Assembly (NCBI GenBank): GCA_945952415.1
Contig: CAMFIF010000018.1
Coordinates: forward strand, 16,892 to 80,891
From: an uncultured Rhizobium sp.
GTDB lineage: Bacteria; Pseudomonadota; Alphaproteobacteria; Rhizobiales; Rhizobiaceae
DNA length: 64,000 nt
Reading direction: 5' to 3'
Below are positions 42,392-50,947 of this stretch, one piece after another. Both the position numbers and the translations under genes were made by a program. Under the pieces are notes generated by a model. The model ran no database searches and was not told the origin of the DNA. It was given only the letters and a program-made list of their open reading frames with translations. Each line of letters opens with the position of its first letter. The stretch's first letter is position 1.

Positions 42392-45367
42392 TCAGGCCTT
42401 GAAGGGCCCTTCGATGCCGAAGGACTGCATCAGCGCCTTGTGGCGGTTGAAGGCCTTGAGGAGTTCGGCGCCGTAACGCTCCACCAGCATCGACTGGCGG
42501 CAGGCATCCGGTGCGGAATCCAGCGCGCCGAGGATGGCGGCGAGCGTTTCGGCCGTTTCGCGGGCTGCCTTCAGCGCGGCCTTGTCGGCGGCAAGCGCCA
42601 GAACGTCCTGGCCGGTGGTGGCGCCGACGCCCTTGACGGTCTTCGCGCCGCCCGAGGTGTAGCCGGCCGGCAGGTCGCCCTTGAGGTTCACCACGCGCTT
42701 GAACTGGATCAGGTCGAAGATCTGGTCGACGGCCTGCTTGGCACCTTCGACGCGCGAGACATGCTCGGTGTCGGCGGCGGCATGGGGCAGAAGCTCCAGC
42801 CGGCCCGGATATTTCTGGCCGAGCGGCAGGTAGGGCACCATCGGACCGGAAACGGCACCGGTTTCGACATGGGTGAAGAGATCGGCATCAATCGCCGCAT
42901 AGCGCACCTTGCCGGAAGCCAGCGCCCGGTCGAGGGCCTCCGCATCCACGCCTTCGCCGCGGTCGTAGTTGAGCAGGACCGCGCCGTCATTGGCGGCGGC
43001 AAAGACGCTGTCGCCGATGAAGCCGGCATTGGCAAACTTGCCGGTTTCGGCATTGAGCGCGCCAAGGCCGGTGTGGAGCGAGAGCACATCGGCGCCCTTG
43101 GCTGCCTCTTCCTTGGTCGCAGCCCAGGTGAAGCCTTCGCTTTCGATCCAGTCCTTGTGGCGCTCGCGGGCGAAGATCTTCACCTTCATGCCGAAGGCGC
43201 TCGCGAGCTTGGCGAGTTCGCGGCCGATATTGCCGTAGCCGAACACGGCCATGACCTTGCCTTCCAGCTTCTCGGTCGGGAATTCGCGCAGGTTGCGGCC
43301 CGTGTCGAACTTGCCGGCGGCAGTGAGCGCGTGCATCTTCTCGACGGCGAGATCGGGGAGCACCTTGAGGAGTGCCTTCATGGCCATCTGCGCGGTGGCG
43401 CGGGAGTTGAAGCTCGGCGTGTTCATCAGAACCGCGTGGCCGCCCTCGCCATTGCCGCCGCCCCAGGAGGCGGAGCCCATGTTGCCGGTGCCGGCGCCGA
43501 TGCGCACGCCACCGAACTCGAACTGCGCGCCCTTGGGCAGGAAGGTGGCGGCTGCGATCACGGCGTCATACTGGCCGTTGCCGGCAACGGCCATGATCTC
43601 GGCTTCGGTGGAGATGTCGGGCACGTAGAAGAAGTGCAGCTTGCCCTTTTCGAGCGCCTGGCCGTCCTCGTAGCCCTTCTCGTGGAAGACGCCACCCTTG
43701 GCTTCGACGTAAGCCTTGACTTCCGAATGATCCGGCTCGCCCTTGGCATCGAATTTCAGGCCGACGCGGTCGCAGACCAGCACCTTGTAGGCGCGGTTCG
43801 GATCGTCCTTGCGCTCTGTGGCGGAAGCCCTGGCTTCGGCTTCGAAGGTCACGCCCTGCTTGGCGAGTTCCTCTTCCAGCACGGCGATCTTGGCGCGGTG
43901 ATAGGCGTAATGCAGGTTGTCGAGCAGCGCCGTCACGTCGGAGATCGGGCGGATGCCACCGATCCAGGCGCGGTAGTCGCCGGGCGTGCCGGGGAAGGCG
44001 TTGATGTAGCGGGCGACATCAAGGCCGGCCTCGTAGGTGCCGTTCGGATGTGTCACGCCGTCATAGGAGAGGATGTTCTTCGAATAGGCGACGATGCGGG
44101 CATGGATTGCCGGATCGGTGATGTCGGCATCCTTGACCTTCAGAAGCGTCACGGCGGCACCGCGATGATCGACGCTCGAGACGCCGAGCTCGAACAGCGG
44201 ATGGGCGGCTACCCAGCGGTTCACTTCCTCGCGGTTGGCGACGGAGCGGCGGTTGAGCTCGGAGACGGTGCCGATGCGCTTTTCGGCGCGCAGCAGGCCG
44301 AAGGTGGTTTCGGCAAAGGCGAGCGTCGAGAAGGTGTTGATCACGCCGCCCAGCATCTTGTTCTGCTCGGGATCGTAGATCGGCCCGACATTGACGGTGC
44401 GTTCGCCCGTCAGCGGCTTCTTCGGATCGACGGGGGCTGCAATCTTCAGCTGGCGCGGGATCGCCCAGGAAGGCTGCTTCTGGTTCTTCTCGACCAGTGC
44501 CAGCGCGGCGGGCGTGAAGGAGATGATGTAGTAGCCCGAGATGCCGCCGATCGCCTTCTGGAAGGGCATGAACATGCAGCACCTGGTGATGACTTCGTTG
44601 ACCAGCTTCTCGCCCCAGGGCATGGCGCCGAGCATCGAGGTCGCGTCGAGAACGACATGGTGCTCTTCCGGATTCATCGCGATCCAGGCGAGCAGCTGCT
44701 CGATGTCGCGGGCGGAATAGGTGGTGGCACCCGTGGTTTCATGTCCGACGCCGATGAAGAGCTTGATGCCCATGGCCTTCAGCTCTTCGGCAGAGGGCAC
44801 GATGCCTTCTTCCTTGGCGAAGTGGATGCGGCTTTCGTCGCCCTGACGGGAATAGCGCATCATTTCGATGATCTGCGCGCCCCAGGACTGGCGGAAGAAG
44901 CCGGACGACTTGGCCTCCTCGCTTTCCGGACGGAGCGTGTCGACGAAGACGTGCTGGGAGGGGTCGTTGTTGGTGATGAGGTGCAGGGCGGCGGCGGTGA
45001 AGCCGGAATGGCCGCCGCCGAGGCCGACGGCCATCTTGTTGGCCTTCGGGAATTCGAAGTAGCGGTGGATCTCGCGCATCATGTCCAGCAGGAACTTGTC
45101 CGCCGGATAGCCGCGATGCATGGAGCGGCCGATTTCCGCAGCCGTGAACGGGCCGAGATCGTTGCCCCTGTCGTCGAGCTTGCGGTAATTCTGTTCCAGC
45201 CAGCGCTCGAATTCGAACTTGATGAAGCGGCTGTCGGCCTCGTCGGCCGCGCCGTCGGTGATCGGGCCCACGCCGAAGAAGGGGTTGGCGGTGCGGGCGG
45301 GCGGGCCGTTGCGGGTGGCCTCCAGGGAAGCAGCGCGTTGGGCTTTAAGCGTTTCTACGTTTGACAT
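42392..45367 (-). CDS. Fusion protein: SerC-like PLP aminotransferase plus SerA-like 2-hydroxyacid dehydrogenase
   Basis: This is a 991-residue cytoplasmic protein. Residues about 30-500 show the fold-type I aminotransferase pattern closest to phosphoserine aminotransferase: GLGGGHSGFTAAAL, LDATSMLGAMPW and the PLP lysine Lys271 (in MPFQKAIGGISG). Residues about 525-900 are a D-isomer-specific hydroxyacid dehydrogenase, with the Rossmann motif AVFGYGNIGRELA at 707-719, the catalytic arginine Arg803 (NYDRGEGVD) and His862 (LLPHAAADTEH). A helical tail of about 75 residues follows. The two activities are successive steps of phosphorylated serine synthesis, but substrate-binding segments differ from standard SerC and SerA. 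The ATG at 45367 has only a weak ribosome-binding site. Confidence 0.8.
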   Translation of the reverse strand: MSNVETLKAQRAASLEATRNGPPARTANPFFGVGPITDGAADEADSRFIKFEFERWLEQNYRKLDDRGNDLGPFTAAEIGRSMHRGYPADKFLLDMMREIHRYFEFPKANKMAVGLGGGHSGFTAAALHLITNNDPSQHVFVDTLRPESEEAKSSGFFRQSWGAQIIEMMRYSRQGDESRIHFAKEEGIVPSAEELKAMGIKLFIGVGHETTGATTYSARDIEQLLAWIAMNPEEHHVVLDATSMLGAMPWGEKLVNEVITRCCMFMPFQKAIGGISGYYIISFTPAALALVEKNQKQPSWAIPRQLKIAAPVDPKKPLTGERTVNVGPIYDPEQNKMLGGVINTFSTLAFAETTFGLLRAEKRIGTVSELNRRSVANREEVNRWVAAHPLFELGVSSVDHRGAAVTLLKVKDADITDPAIHARIVAYSKNILSYDGVTHPNGTYEAGLDVARYINAFPGTPGDYRAWIGGIRPISDVTALLDNLHYAYHRAKIAVLEEELAKQGVTFEAEARASATERKDDPNRAYKVLVCDRVGLKFDAKGEPDHSEVKAYVEAKGGVFHEKGYEDGQALEKGKLHFFYVPDISTEAEIMAVAGNGQYDAVIAAATFLPKGAQFEFGGVRIGAGTGNMGSASWGGGNGEGGHAVLMNTPSFNSRATAQMAMKALLKVLPDLAVEKMHALTAAGKFDTGRNLREFPTEKLEGKVMAVFGYGNIGRELAKLASAFGMKVKIFARERHKDWIESEGFTWAATKEEAAKGADVLSLHTGLGALNAETGKFANAGFIGDSVFAAANDGAVLLNYDRGEGVDAEALDRALASGKVRYAAIDADLFTHVETGAVSGPMVPYLPLGQKYPGRLELLPHAAADTEHVSRVEGAKQAVDQIFDLIQFKRVVNLKGDLPAGYTSGGAKTVKGVGATTGQDVLALAADKAALKAARETAETLAAILGALDSAPDACRQSMLVERYGAELLKAFNRHKALMQSFGIEGPFKA

Positions 45368-45619
45368 GGACGACCCCACCGGTAGGAATGGCACTGGAAA
45401 AGTTGCGGCATCTTATCGATGGCGGGACGGGGCGTAGGCTTGGATACGTCACATCTTGTCTAAAAACGTCCACCGAAAAGATTGTTTCATCCTTTCCCGG
45501 CTCGCGAGACCAAAGGAGCCGGTATTTTCGGCCTGTTTGGGCGATTTTCCTGATTATTCGCGCTTTGGGGGCGATTTTCCGCCGCGCATCTTCGATCCGG
45601 GACCGTGGCCCGGTTCGTT

Positions 45620-45635
45620 TGAAACGATCGTTTCA
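45620..45635. promoter_or_regulatory. Perfect 16-bp palindrome
   Basis: Two halves, TGAAACGA and TCGTTTCA, abut without a spacer. The site lies five bases after the cupin stop and 253 bp before the start of the fusion gene. A second imperfect dyad (CCGGG/CCCGG) is adjacent. It could be an operator of the fusion gene or a terminator of the cupin operon; its perfect symmetry without a loop fits protein binding better. The rest of the 273-bp gap shows no gene. Confidence 0.5.
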
Positions 45636-45640
45636 GTCGC

Positions 45641-46009
45641 TCAGGCGGAGGCTTTCGCCTTCTGGATCACATAGGTCTTTTTCAGGTGGTCGTGAATTTC
45701 CCAGCGGCCCTTCCAGCCGAGGGGCAGAACCAGAAGATCTCCGGCTCTGACGGTCTTTGCGCCCGAACCATCGGCATTGACGAGCGTCGCCGAGCCCGAG
45801 AGGATGTGACAGAATTCGGCGGATTTCGACCGGTCGGCGGTGAAGGTGCCGGGGGTGCATTCCCAGACGCCGATCTCGGTGAGACCGTCTTGCGAGGACC
45901 AGAGTTCTGTCGCCGCCTCCTGCTGGCCGGGCGTGAGGGTCGTGGGTTTGTCTTCAAACGCCCCGACATCGATGGAGGCGAGGGCGTGGAAGGCCTGAAA
46001 ATCGATCAT
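45641..46009 (-). CDS. Cupin-domain protein
   Basis: This 122-residue single-domain cupin has barrel motif 1 around GVWECTPGTFTADRSKSAEFCHILSG (family shape, described) and motif 2 around AGDLLVLPLGWKGRWEIHD. Small cupins like this (DUF861 type) commonly sit beside FAD amine oxidases of the PuuB/DadA type, as here with a 22-bp gap, which suggests a shared amine or amino-acid pathway. Catalytic activity is not evident. Confidence 0.82.
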   Translation of the reverse strand: MIDFQAFHALASIDVGAFEDKPTTLTPGQQEAATELWSSQDGLTEIGVWECTPGTFTADRSKSAEFCHILSGSATLVNADGSGAKTVRAGDLLVLPLGWKGRWEIHDHLKKTYVIQKAKASA

Positions 46010-46031
46010 GGTTGCGGTTCTCCCCGGAAGA

Positions 46032-47408
46032 TCAGCGCCCGGTCAGGGCATTGGCGATGGCGGCGAGGCGCGAAGGGCCGGCGCCGGGCCGTGCCTCGTT
46101 CCGGTCGGCCATATGGAAAAGCTGGTACATGGCATGGACGCCCATCCAGCGCAGCGGCTCCGGCTCCCATTCCCGGACGCGCCGGTTGACCCAGGGAAGG
46201 CGGGTACGCTCCGTCTCCTCGCCCAGGACCAGATCGGCAAGGGTCTGCCCGGAGAGGTTGGAGGTGGAGACGCCGACGCCGACATAGCCGCCGGCCCAGC
46301 CGATGCCTGTGTCCCGGTCCAGCCCGACGGTCGCGCACCAGTCGCGGGGAACACCCAGCACCCCGCACCAGGCGTGGTCGATCTTCACATCCCGGACCAT
46401 GGGAAAATGGCGGTGAAGGATTTCCGTGAGCTGGCGGATCGTTTCCGGCTGGGTGCGGCCGTTGACGTCGGTTTTCGAGCCGAAGCGGTAGGGCACGCCC
46501 CGCCCGCCCATGGCTATGCGGCCCTCGCGGGTGCGCTGCGCATAGCAATAGGCATGGGCGCCATCACCCAGAACCTCATATCCCTTCCAGCCGATCTTCT
46601 CCCAGAGTTCATCGGGCAGCGGCTCGGTGACGATCTGGGCGCTGTTCAGCGGCAGCCAGGTGCGCTCATGGCCGGGAAGGCCGGCGGTGAACCCTTCCGT
46701 CGCGCGGATGATGAAGGGCGCGCGGACCTTGCCGCGGCTGGTCTCGACCATGCCCTTTTCGAGGCTCGTCACGGCCGTGTTCTCGTATATGCGAACCCCC
46801 AGCCGCTCCACCGCTCTTGCAAGGCCCTGCACGAGCTTTGCCGGCTGGATGCGGGCGACCCCGCGGGTGATCATCGCACCCCTGATATTGTTGACATTGA
46901 TGCGGGCACGCGCCTCTTCCGCATCGATCAGGTGGATGTCTTCGGCCTCGACCTCCCAGGCCTTTTCGCCCGCGTAATCCCGCTGGATGCGCTGCCACTG
47001 GACATCGCTGGTCGCGGCCCGCATCTCGTCGGTTCTGACGATATCCGCATCGATACCCTCTTCCTCGCAGACCCGGATCACCTCGTTCACGGTGCCCATC
47101 ATGGCGGCGATCATCGCCTTGACGCTCTCGCGGGAGCCGGTCGAAAGATACTTGTCGCGCGACCAGGCAAAGCCGCCGGACAGCCACCCGCCATTGCGGC
47201 CGGAGGCGCCGAAGCCTGCAAACTCCCGCTCGATGATCGCGATATCGAGGGAGGGGCGCGCCTTCTTCAGGTAATAGGCGGTCCAGAGACCGGTATAGCC
47301 GGCGCCGATGATCGCCACATCCGCATCGAGATTGCCCGAAAGCGGTGGGCGGCGCGGCGGCAGGCCGCCGATATCGCGATACCAGAAGGAAATGTCGCCG
47401 TTTTGCAT
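46032..47408 (-). CDS. FAD-dependent amine/amino-acid oxidoreductase (DAO family, PuuB-like)
   Basis: This 458-residue flavoenzyme has the dinucleotide motif DVAIIGAGYTGLWTAYYL at residues 29-46, followed by the covalent-flavin-type region FGASGRNGGWLSGGF seen in gamma-glutamylputrescine oxidase and related enzymes. The C-terminal GWAGGYVGVGVSTSNLSGQT is the second FAD contact. The substrate is an amine or N-substituted amino acid that I cannot specify. It is the first gene of a two-gene operon with the cupin, and is divergent from the amidase with 136 bp between start codons. Confidence 0.85.
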   Translation of the reverse strand: MQNGDISFWYRDIGGLPPRRPPLSGNLDADVAIIGAGYTGLWTAYYLKKARPSLDIAIIEREFAGFGASGRNGGWLSGGFAWSRDKYLSTGSRESVKAMIAAMMGTVNEVIRVCEEEGIDADIVRTDEMRAATSDVQWQRIQRDYAGEKAWEVEAEDIHLIDAEEARARINVNNIRGAMITRGVARIQPAKLVQGLARAVERLGVRIYENTAVTSLEKGMVETSRGKVRAPFIIRATEGFTAGLPGHERTWLPLNSAQIVTEPLPDELWEKIGWKGYEVLGDGAHAYCYAQRTREGRIAMGGRGVPYRFGSKTDVNGRTQPETIRQLTEILHRHFPMVRDVKIDHAWCGVLGVPRDWCATVGLDRDTGIGWAGGYVGVGVSTSNLSGQTLADLVLGEETERTRLPWVNRRVREWEPEPLRWMGVHAMYQLFHMADRNEARPGAGPSRLAAIANALTGR

Positions 47409-47544
47409 GGGGCCCCCGTTTCTTCGCATTCGGGCTGAGCCTGCCATGGGCCCGGCCCGGCTGGCAAGGCCGGCCCGGCTCCCGATTGCGCGGCCATTCG
47501 CAGAATGCCATACCGGAATGCACCGATTTCCAGGAGACCTGCCG

Positions 47545-48912
47545 ATGACGTCCCGCCCCGCCCCCCGTTCGATTGCCCAGCTTTCGGTCCTCATCCAGTC
47601 CGGGGCGCTCGACCCGCGGGACCTCGCACGGGAAACGATCGATGCGGTGCGCGGTCATGAGGATCAGGCCATCTTCCTGAAGATCACGGAAGAGCGGGCG
47701 CTGAAGGAAGCGGATGCTTCGGCCAGGCGTCTCGCCGAGGGGCGGTCGCTCGGCGCGCTGGACGGCATTCCGCTTGCCTGGAAGGACCTCTTCGCCATGG
47801 AGGGCATGGCCAATCCGGCGGGATCGAAGCTCCTCCTGAATGCGGCGCCGGAAGCGCGCGATGCTACGGTGGTGGAACGGCTGGCGCAGGCCGGCATGGT
47901 GAGCATCGGCCGGGTCAACATGAGCGAATTTGCCTTTTCCGGGCTTGGCATCAACCCCCATTTCGGCACGCCGCGCAATCCGCGCTCCACCGACGGGCAC
48001 CGGATCACGGGCGGCTCGTCCTCGGGCTCGGCGGCGGCCGTGGCGGCTGGACTGGTGCCGGTGGCGATCGGCACGGATACGGGGGGCTCCATCCGCATTC
48101 CCGCCGCCTTTACCGGCATTGTCGGCTACAAGGCGACCCGGGGGCGCTATCCGATGGACGGCGTCTTCCCGCTGGCGACGAGCCTCGATTCGCTTGGGCC
48201 GCTGACCCGCACCGTTACCGATGCCATCCTCGTCGATGCCGCGATGCGGGGGCGGACCGGGCCTGAGATCGGCGCCGAGACGCTCTACGGACAGGATATC
48301 ATCGTGCCGGAAAGCGTGGTCTTCGACGGGATCGAGGAGGGTGTGGCGGCGGCCTTCGAGGCGGGGCTGCGCAGGCTGGAGCTTGCGGGTGCCCGGATCC
48401 GCCGCATGGCATTCCCCGCCTTTCCCGCCATCCTTCAGCTGATGGCCGATCATGGGCCGCTGGTAACGGCGGAGGCCTTTGCGCTCCACCGCGAGCGGCT
48501 TGCCGGGGAAGGGGCGGCGGAAATGGATCCGCGGGTCGTCGTCCGCTGCCGGCTCGGCGAGAAGATTTCCATGCCCGCCTATATCGCCCTTCTGGAAGCG
48601 CGTGCCCGGCTGATCGCGGAGGTGGAGGATCTCGTGGGCGGGCGGGCGATCCTTGCCTCTCCGACGCTGCCCCATGTGGCGCCGCTTCTGAAGCCGCTGG
48701 TGGAGGACGACGACACCTTCTTCCGGATCAACGGGCTGACGCTGCGCAACACCATGCTCGGCAATTTCCTCGACTGGTGCGGCCTCTCCCTGCCTTCGGG
48801 AACGGGCGCGGCCGGCATGCCCGCCGGCCTTCTGCTTTCCGGCCTGCCTCACCGCGACGACCAGCTTCTCGCGCTGGGGCTGACGGCGGAAAGGGTTCTC
48901 GGCGCGGATTGA
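47545..48912 (+). CDS. Amidase (amidase-signature family)
   Basis: This 455-residue enzyme hydrolyses a carboxamide with the Ser-cisSer-Lys triad. The lysine is in PLAWKDLFA near residue 81, and the serines in ITGGSSSGSAAAVAAG and TDTGGSIRIPAAF near residues 155-180. There is no signal peptide. GatA is unlikely because no GatB or GatC is adjacent. Divergence from the amine oxidase and cupin suggests a shared nitrogenous substrate. CAGGAGA precedes the ATG at 47545. Confidence 0.88.
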   Translation: MTSRPAPRSIAQLSVLIQSGALDPRDLARETIDAVRGHEDQAIFLKITEERALKEADASARRLAEGRSLGALDGIPLAWKDLFAMEGMANPAGSKLLLNAAPEARDATVVERLAQAGMVSIGRVNMSEFAFSGLGINPHFGTPRNPRSTDGHRITGGSSSGSAAAVAAGLVPVAIGTDTGGSIRIPAAFTGIVGYKATRGRYPMDGVFPLATSLDSLGPLTRTVTDAILVDAAMRGRTGPEIGAETLYGQDIIVPESVVFDGIEEGVAAAFEAGLRRLELAGARIRRMAFPAFPAILQLMADHGPLVTAEAFALHRERLAGEGAAEMDPRVVVRCRLGEKISMPAYIALLEARARLIAEVEDLVGGRAILASPTLPHVAPLLKPLVEDDDTFFRINGLTLRNTMLGNFLDWCGLSLPSGTGAAGMPAGLLLSGLPHRDDQLLALGLTAERVLGAD

Positions 48913-48959
48913 GCGCCGGTTCCGGCTCTCACCCACACACTGCAGGATCTGCATAATAA

Positions 48960-48991
48960 AAACGTTTATATTTTTTCTTGAAAACGATTTT
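48960..48991. promoter_or_regulatory. Two LacI-type operator-like elements
   Basis: A perfect AAACGTTT (48960-48967) and a near-symmetrical AAAACGATTTT (48981-48991) lie in an AT-rich stretch starting 67 bp before the LacI-type regulator. Both have the central CG typical of LacI-family operators. Confidence 0.5.
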
Positions 48992-49026
48992 ATCATGCCT
49001 TATGCCTTGGCTAGGGAGGAGTGAAC

Positions 49027-50103
49027 ATGGGCAAGGCAACGCGACGCGTGGAAATGCCGACGATCAAGACGCTGGCAGAAATGACCGGCTTCTCGATCGC
49101 GACCGTTTCCAAGGCGCTCAGGCATTCGCCCGTGGTGGCCCGGGAAACCCGCGACCAGATCTTCAAGGCGGCGGAAGAGGTCGGCTATACGGCCAATACG
49201 CGCGGGCAGGCCCTGCGCACCGGCAAGACCTACCAGATCGCGGTTCTGATGCCGCTGACCTCGGCTTCCGGCTATGAATGGGACGGGGTGGAATATACCC
49301 AGATCCTCTCCGGCATCAGCCAGGGGCTCGATGGCAGCGGCTATCGCATCTCCGCCCATATCGTCACCGATGCCGAGGACGGGGCGGAAATGGCGCGCCA
49401 GATCGCCGGGCTCGGCCTTGCGGACGGGCTGATCTTCTCCGGCATCCTGGCGGACGATCCCCGGATCACTCTTCTTGCCGAAACGGCCTTTCCCTTCGTC
49501 ACCCTCGGGCGCTGCCGGCGGGATATCGATTATGCCCATGTGGACGTGGACAATGAATGGGCGGCCCATGCGGCGACCGCCCGGCTGATTGCCGGCGGGC
49601 ATCGGCGCATTGCGCTCGTCAATCCCTCGCGCCGCTTTTCCTATTCGCTCGACCGCATCGACGGCTTTTCGCGCGCCTTCCGGGAGGCGGGTCTCGAGGC
49701 GTCGCTCGATCTCGTGGTCGAGGGCGATCTTTCGACCCGTTTCGGCAAGGAAAGCGCCGAGCAGCTGCTGTCGCTCGCCAATCCGCCGAGCGCCTTTGTG
49801 TGCGTCAACGAATCGACCACGCTTGGCGTGCTTGCCGGTCTTTCGGCACTCAAGCTTGCCGCCGGGCGGGATGTGGACGTGATCGCCTATGACGACATCA
49901 ATGTCAGCGCCTATTTCACGCCGCCGCTCACCACGCTCTACCTGCCCATCGAGCAGCTCGGCCGCCGGCTCGGCCAGTTCATCCTGCGCCGCATTGCCGG
50001 CGAGGGGCCGGGGGCGCTGAAGGAAACGTTTCAGCCGGCCATCGTGCCGCGCCAGCCCGATCAATGCCGCATGACCCCAAACCCTATGACTGGAGGAGAA
50101 TAG
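49027..50103 (+). CDS. LacI-family transcriptional regulator
   Basis: This 358-residue repressor has an N-terminal helix-turn-helix and hinge (TIKTLAEMTGFSIATVSKAL at residues 12-31) followed by a periplasmic-binding-like effector domain. Members usually sense sugars or sugar derivatives. The ATG at 49027 has AGGGAGGA six bases upstream; the GTG at 49021 abuts it and is unlikely. One base separates its stop from the binding-protein start, so regulator, transporter and enzymes are one operon. Confidence 0.9.
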   Translation: MGKATRRVEMPTIKTLAEMTGFSIATVSKALRHSPVVARETRDQIFKAAEEVGYTANTRGQALRTGKTYQIAVLMPLTSASGYEWDGVEYTQILSGISQGLDGSGYRISAHIVTDAEDGAEMARQIAGLGLADGLIFSGILADDPRITLLAETAFPFVTLGRCRRDIDYAHVDVDNEWAAHAATARLIAGGHRRIALVNPSRRFSYSLDRIDGFSRAFREAGLEASLDLVVEGDLSTRFGKESAEQLLSLANPPSAFVCVNESTTLGVLAGLSALKLAAGRDVDVIAYDDINVSAYFTPPLTTLYLPIEQLGRRLGQFILRRIAGEGPGALKETFQPAIVPRQPDQCRMTPNPMTGGE

Positions 50104-50104
50104 G

Positions 50105-50851
50105 ATGAAAAAGACCCTTATCGCGCTTGCGCTCGCCGCGCTTGCCGCATCGCCCGTGATGGCCGCCGATCTTGGCGGCAAGCTCTTCAAGGTCGGTTCC
50201 GACACGACTTCGCCGCCCATGGAAAGCGTCGATCCCGCCACCGGCCAGATCGTCGGCTTCGACGTGGATGTGGTGAATGCGGTCTGCGCCAAGATCAACT
50301 GCAAGGCGGAATTCGTGACCACCGGCTGGGACGGCATCTTCGCCGCGCTCGATCAGGGCAATTTCGATTTCGTCGCCTCGGGCGTGTCGATCACCGACGA
50401 GCGCAAGAAGGCGATGGATTTCACCGATCCCTATATCGTCAACAGCCAGGCGGTGCTGATGCGCGTCGAGGATGCGGTCAGCTCTGCCGACGATTTCAAG
50501 GCCAAGGGCCTGAAGCTCTCCGCCCAGGCCAACACGACCGATGCGGAAGTGGCCGCCGGCATCGTCGGCAAGGAAAACGTGCTCGCCTATGACACGTTCA
50601 GCGCCTCGGTCCTGGCGCTCAAGAACAAGGATGTGGACGGCGTCGTCATCAATGGCGCCAATGCGGATTCCTATGAAAAGGAATTTGCGGGCGAGCTCGT
50701 CGTCTCGATCCGCGGCCTTTCCTCCGATCCGCTCGGCCTCGTCTTCCGCAAGGGTGACCCGAATGTGGCCGCCTTCAACGAGGGCATCAAGGCCATTCGC
50801 GAGGACGGTACGCTGGACAAGCTGATCCAGAAGTATTGGGGCACGAACTGA
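50105..50851 (+). CDS. Amino-acid-type ABC transporter substrate-binding protein with altered ligand residue
   Basis: This 248-residue periplasmic protein has a Sec signal peptide (LAASPVMAAD). It has the family 3 fold: IVGFDVDVVNAVCAKINC, TTGWDGIFAALDQGNFD, and the carboxylate-binding arginine Arg100 in ITDERKKAMDFTDPY. The position that normally holds the amino-group aspartate reads Asn183 in DGVVINGANADSY. Cys61 and Cys66 may form a disulphide. With a LacI regulator before it and a glycosidase after it, the ligand may be a sugar-linked or N-blocked amino acid; that is inference. GGAGGAATAGG precedes the ATG at 50105. Confidence 0.85.
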   Translation: MKKTLIALALAALAASPVMAADLGGKLFKVGSDTTSPPMESVDPATGQIVGFDVDVVNAVCAKINCKAEFVTTGWDGIFAALDQGNFDFVASGVSITDERKKAMDFTDPYIVNSQAVLMRVEDAVSSADDFKAKGLKLSAQANTTDAEVAAGIVGKENVLAYDTFSASVLALKNKDVDGVVINGANADSYEKEFAGELVVSIRGLSSDPLGLVFRKGDPNVAAFNEGIKAIREDGTLDKLIQKYWGTN

Positions 50852-50880
50852 GCTAAGCTCCCTCCCGAGAGCAGACCGCG

Positions 50881-50907
50881 GGGCCGGAAGACACGCTCTT
50901 CCGGCCC
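50881..50907 (+). other. Stem-loop between binding-protein and permease genes
   Basis: GGGCCGGAAGA and TCTTCCGGCCC form a perfect 11-bp stem with a five-base loop, 29 bp after the binding-protein stop. No T-run follows, so it is a likely stabiliser rather than a terminator. Confidence 0.72.
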
Positions 50908-50947
50908 GGGGTAATGCCATGTCGAAATCTCCATTCCGGAGGAAGGA

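Noticed and set aside
42392..45367. Possible assembly fusion of separate serC and serA genes
   Set aside because: The reading frame is continuous over 991 codons with an even linker and no internal start with a good ribosome-binding site at the junction, so a true fusion is favoured. Coverage data would settle it.
46666..48996. A 776-codon minus-strand frame across the amidase and the oxidase promoter region
   Set aside because: The amidase signature on the plus strand is complete, and the minus-strand frame crosses a divergent promoter without any domain.
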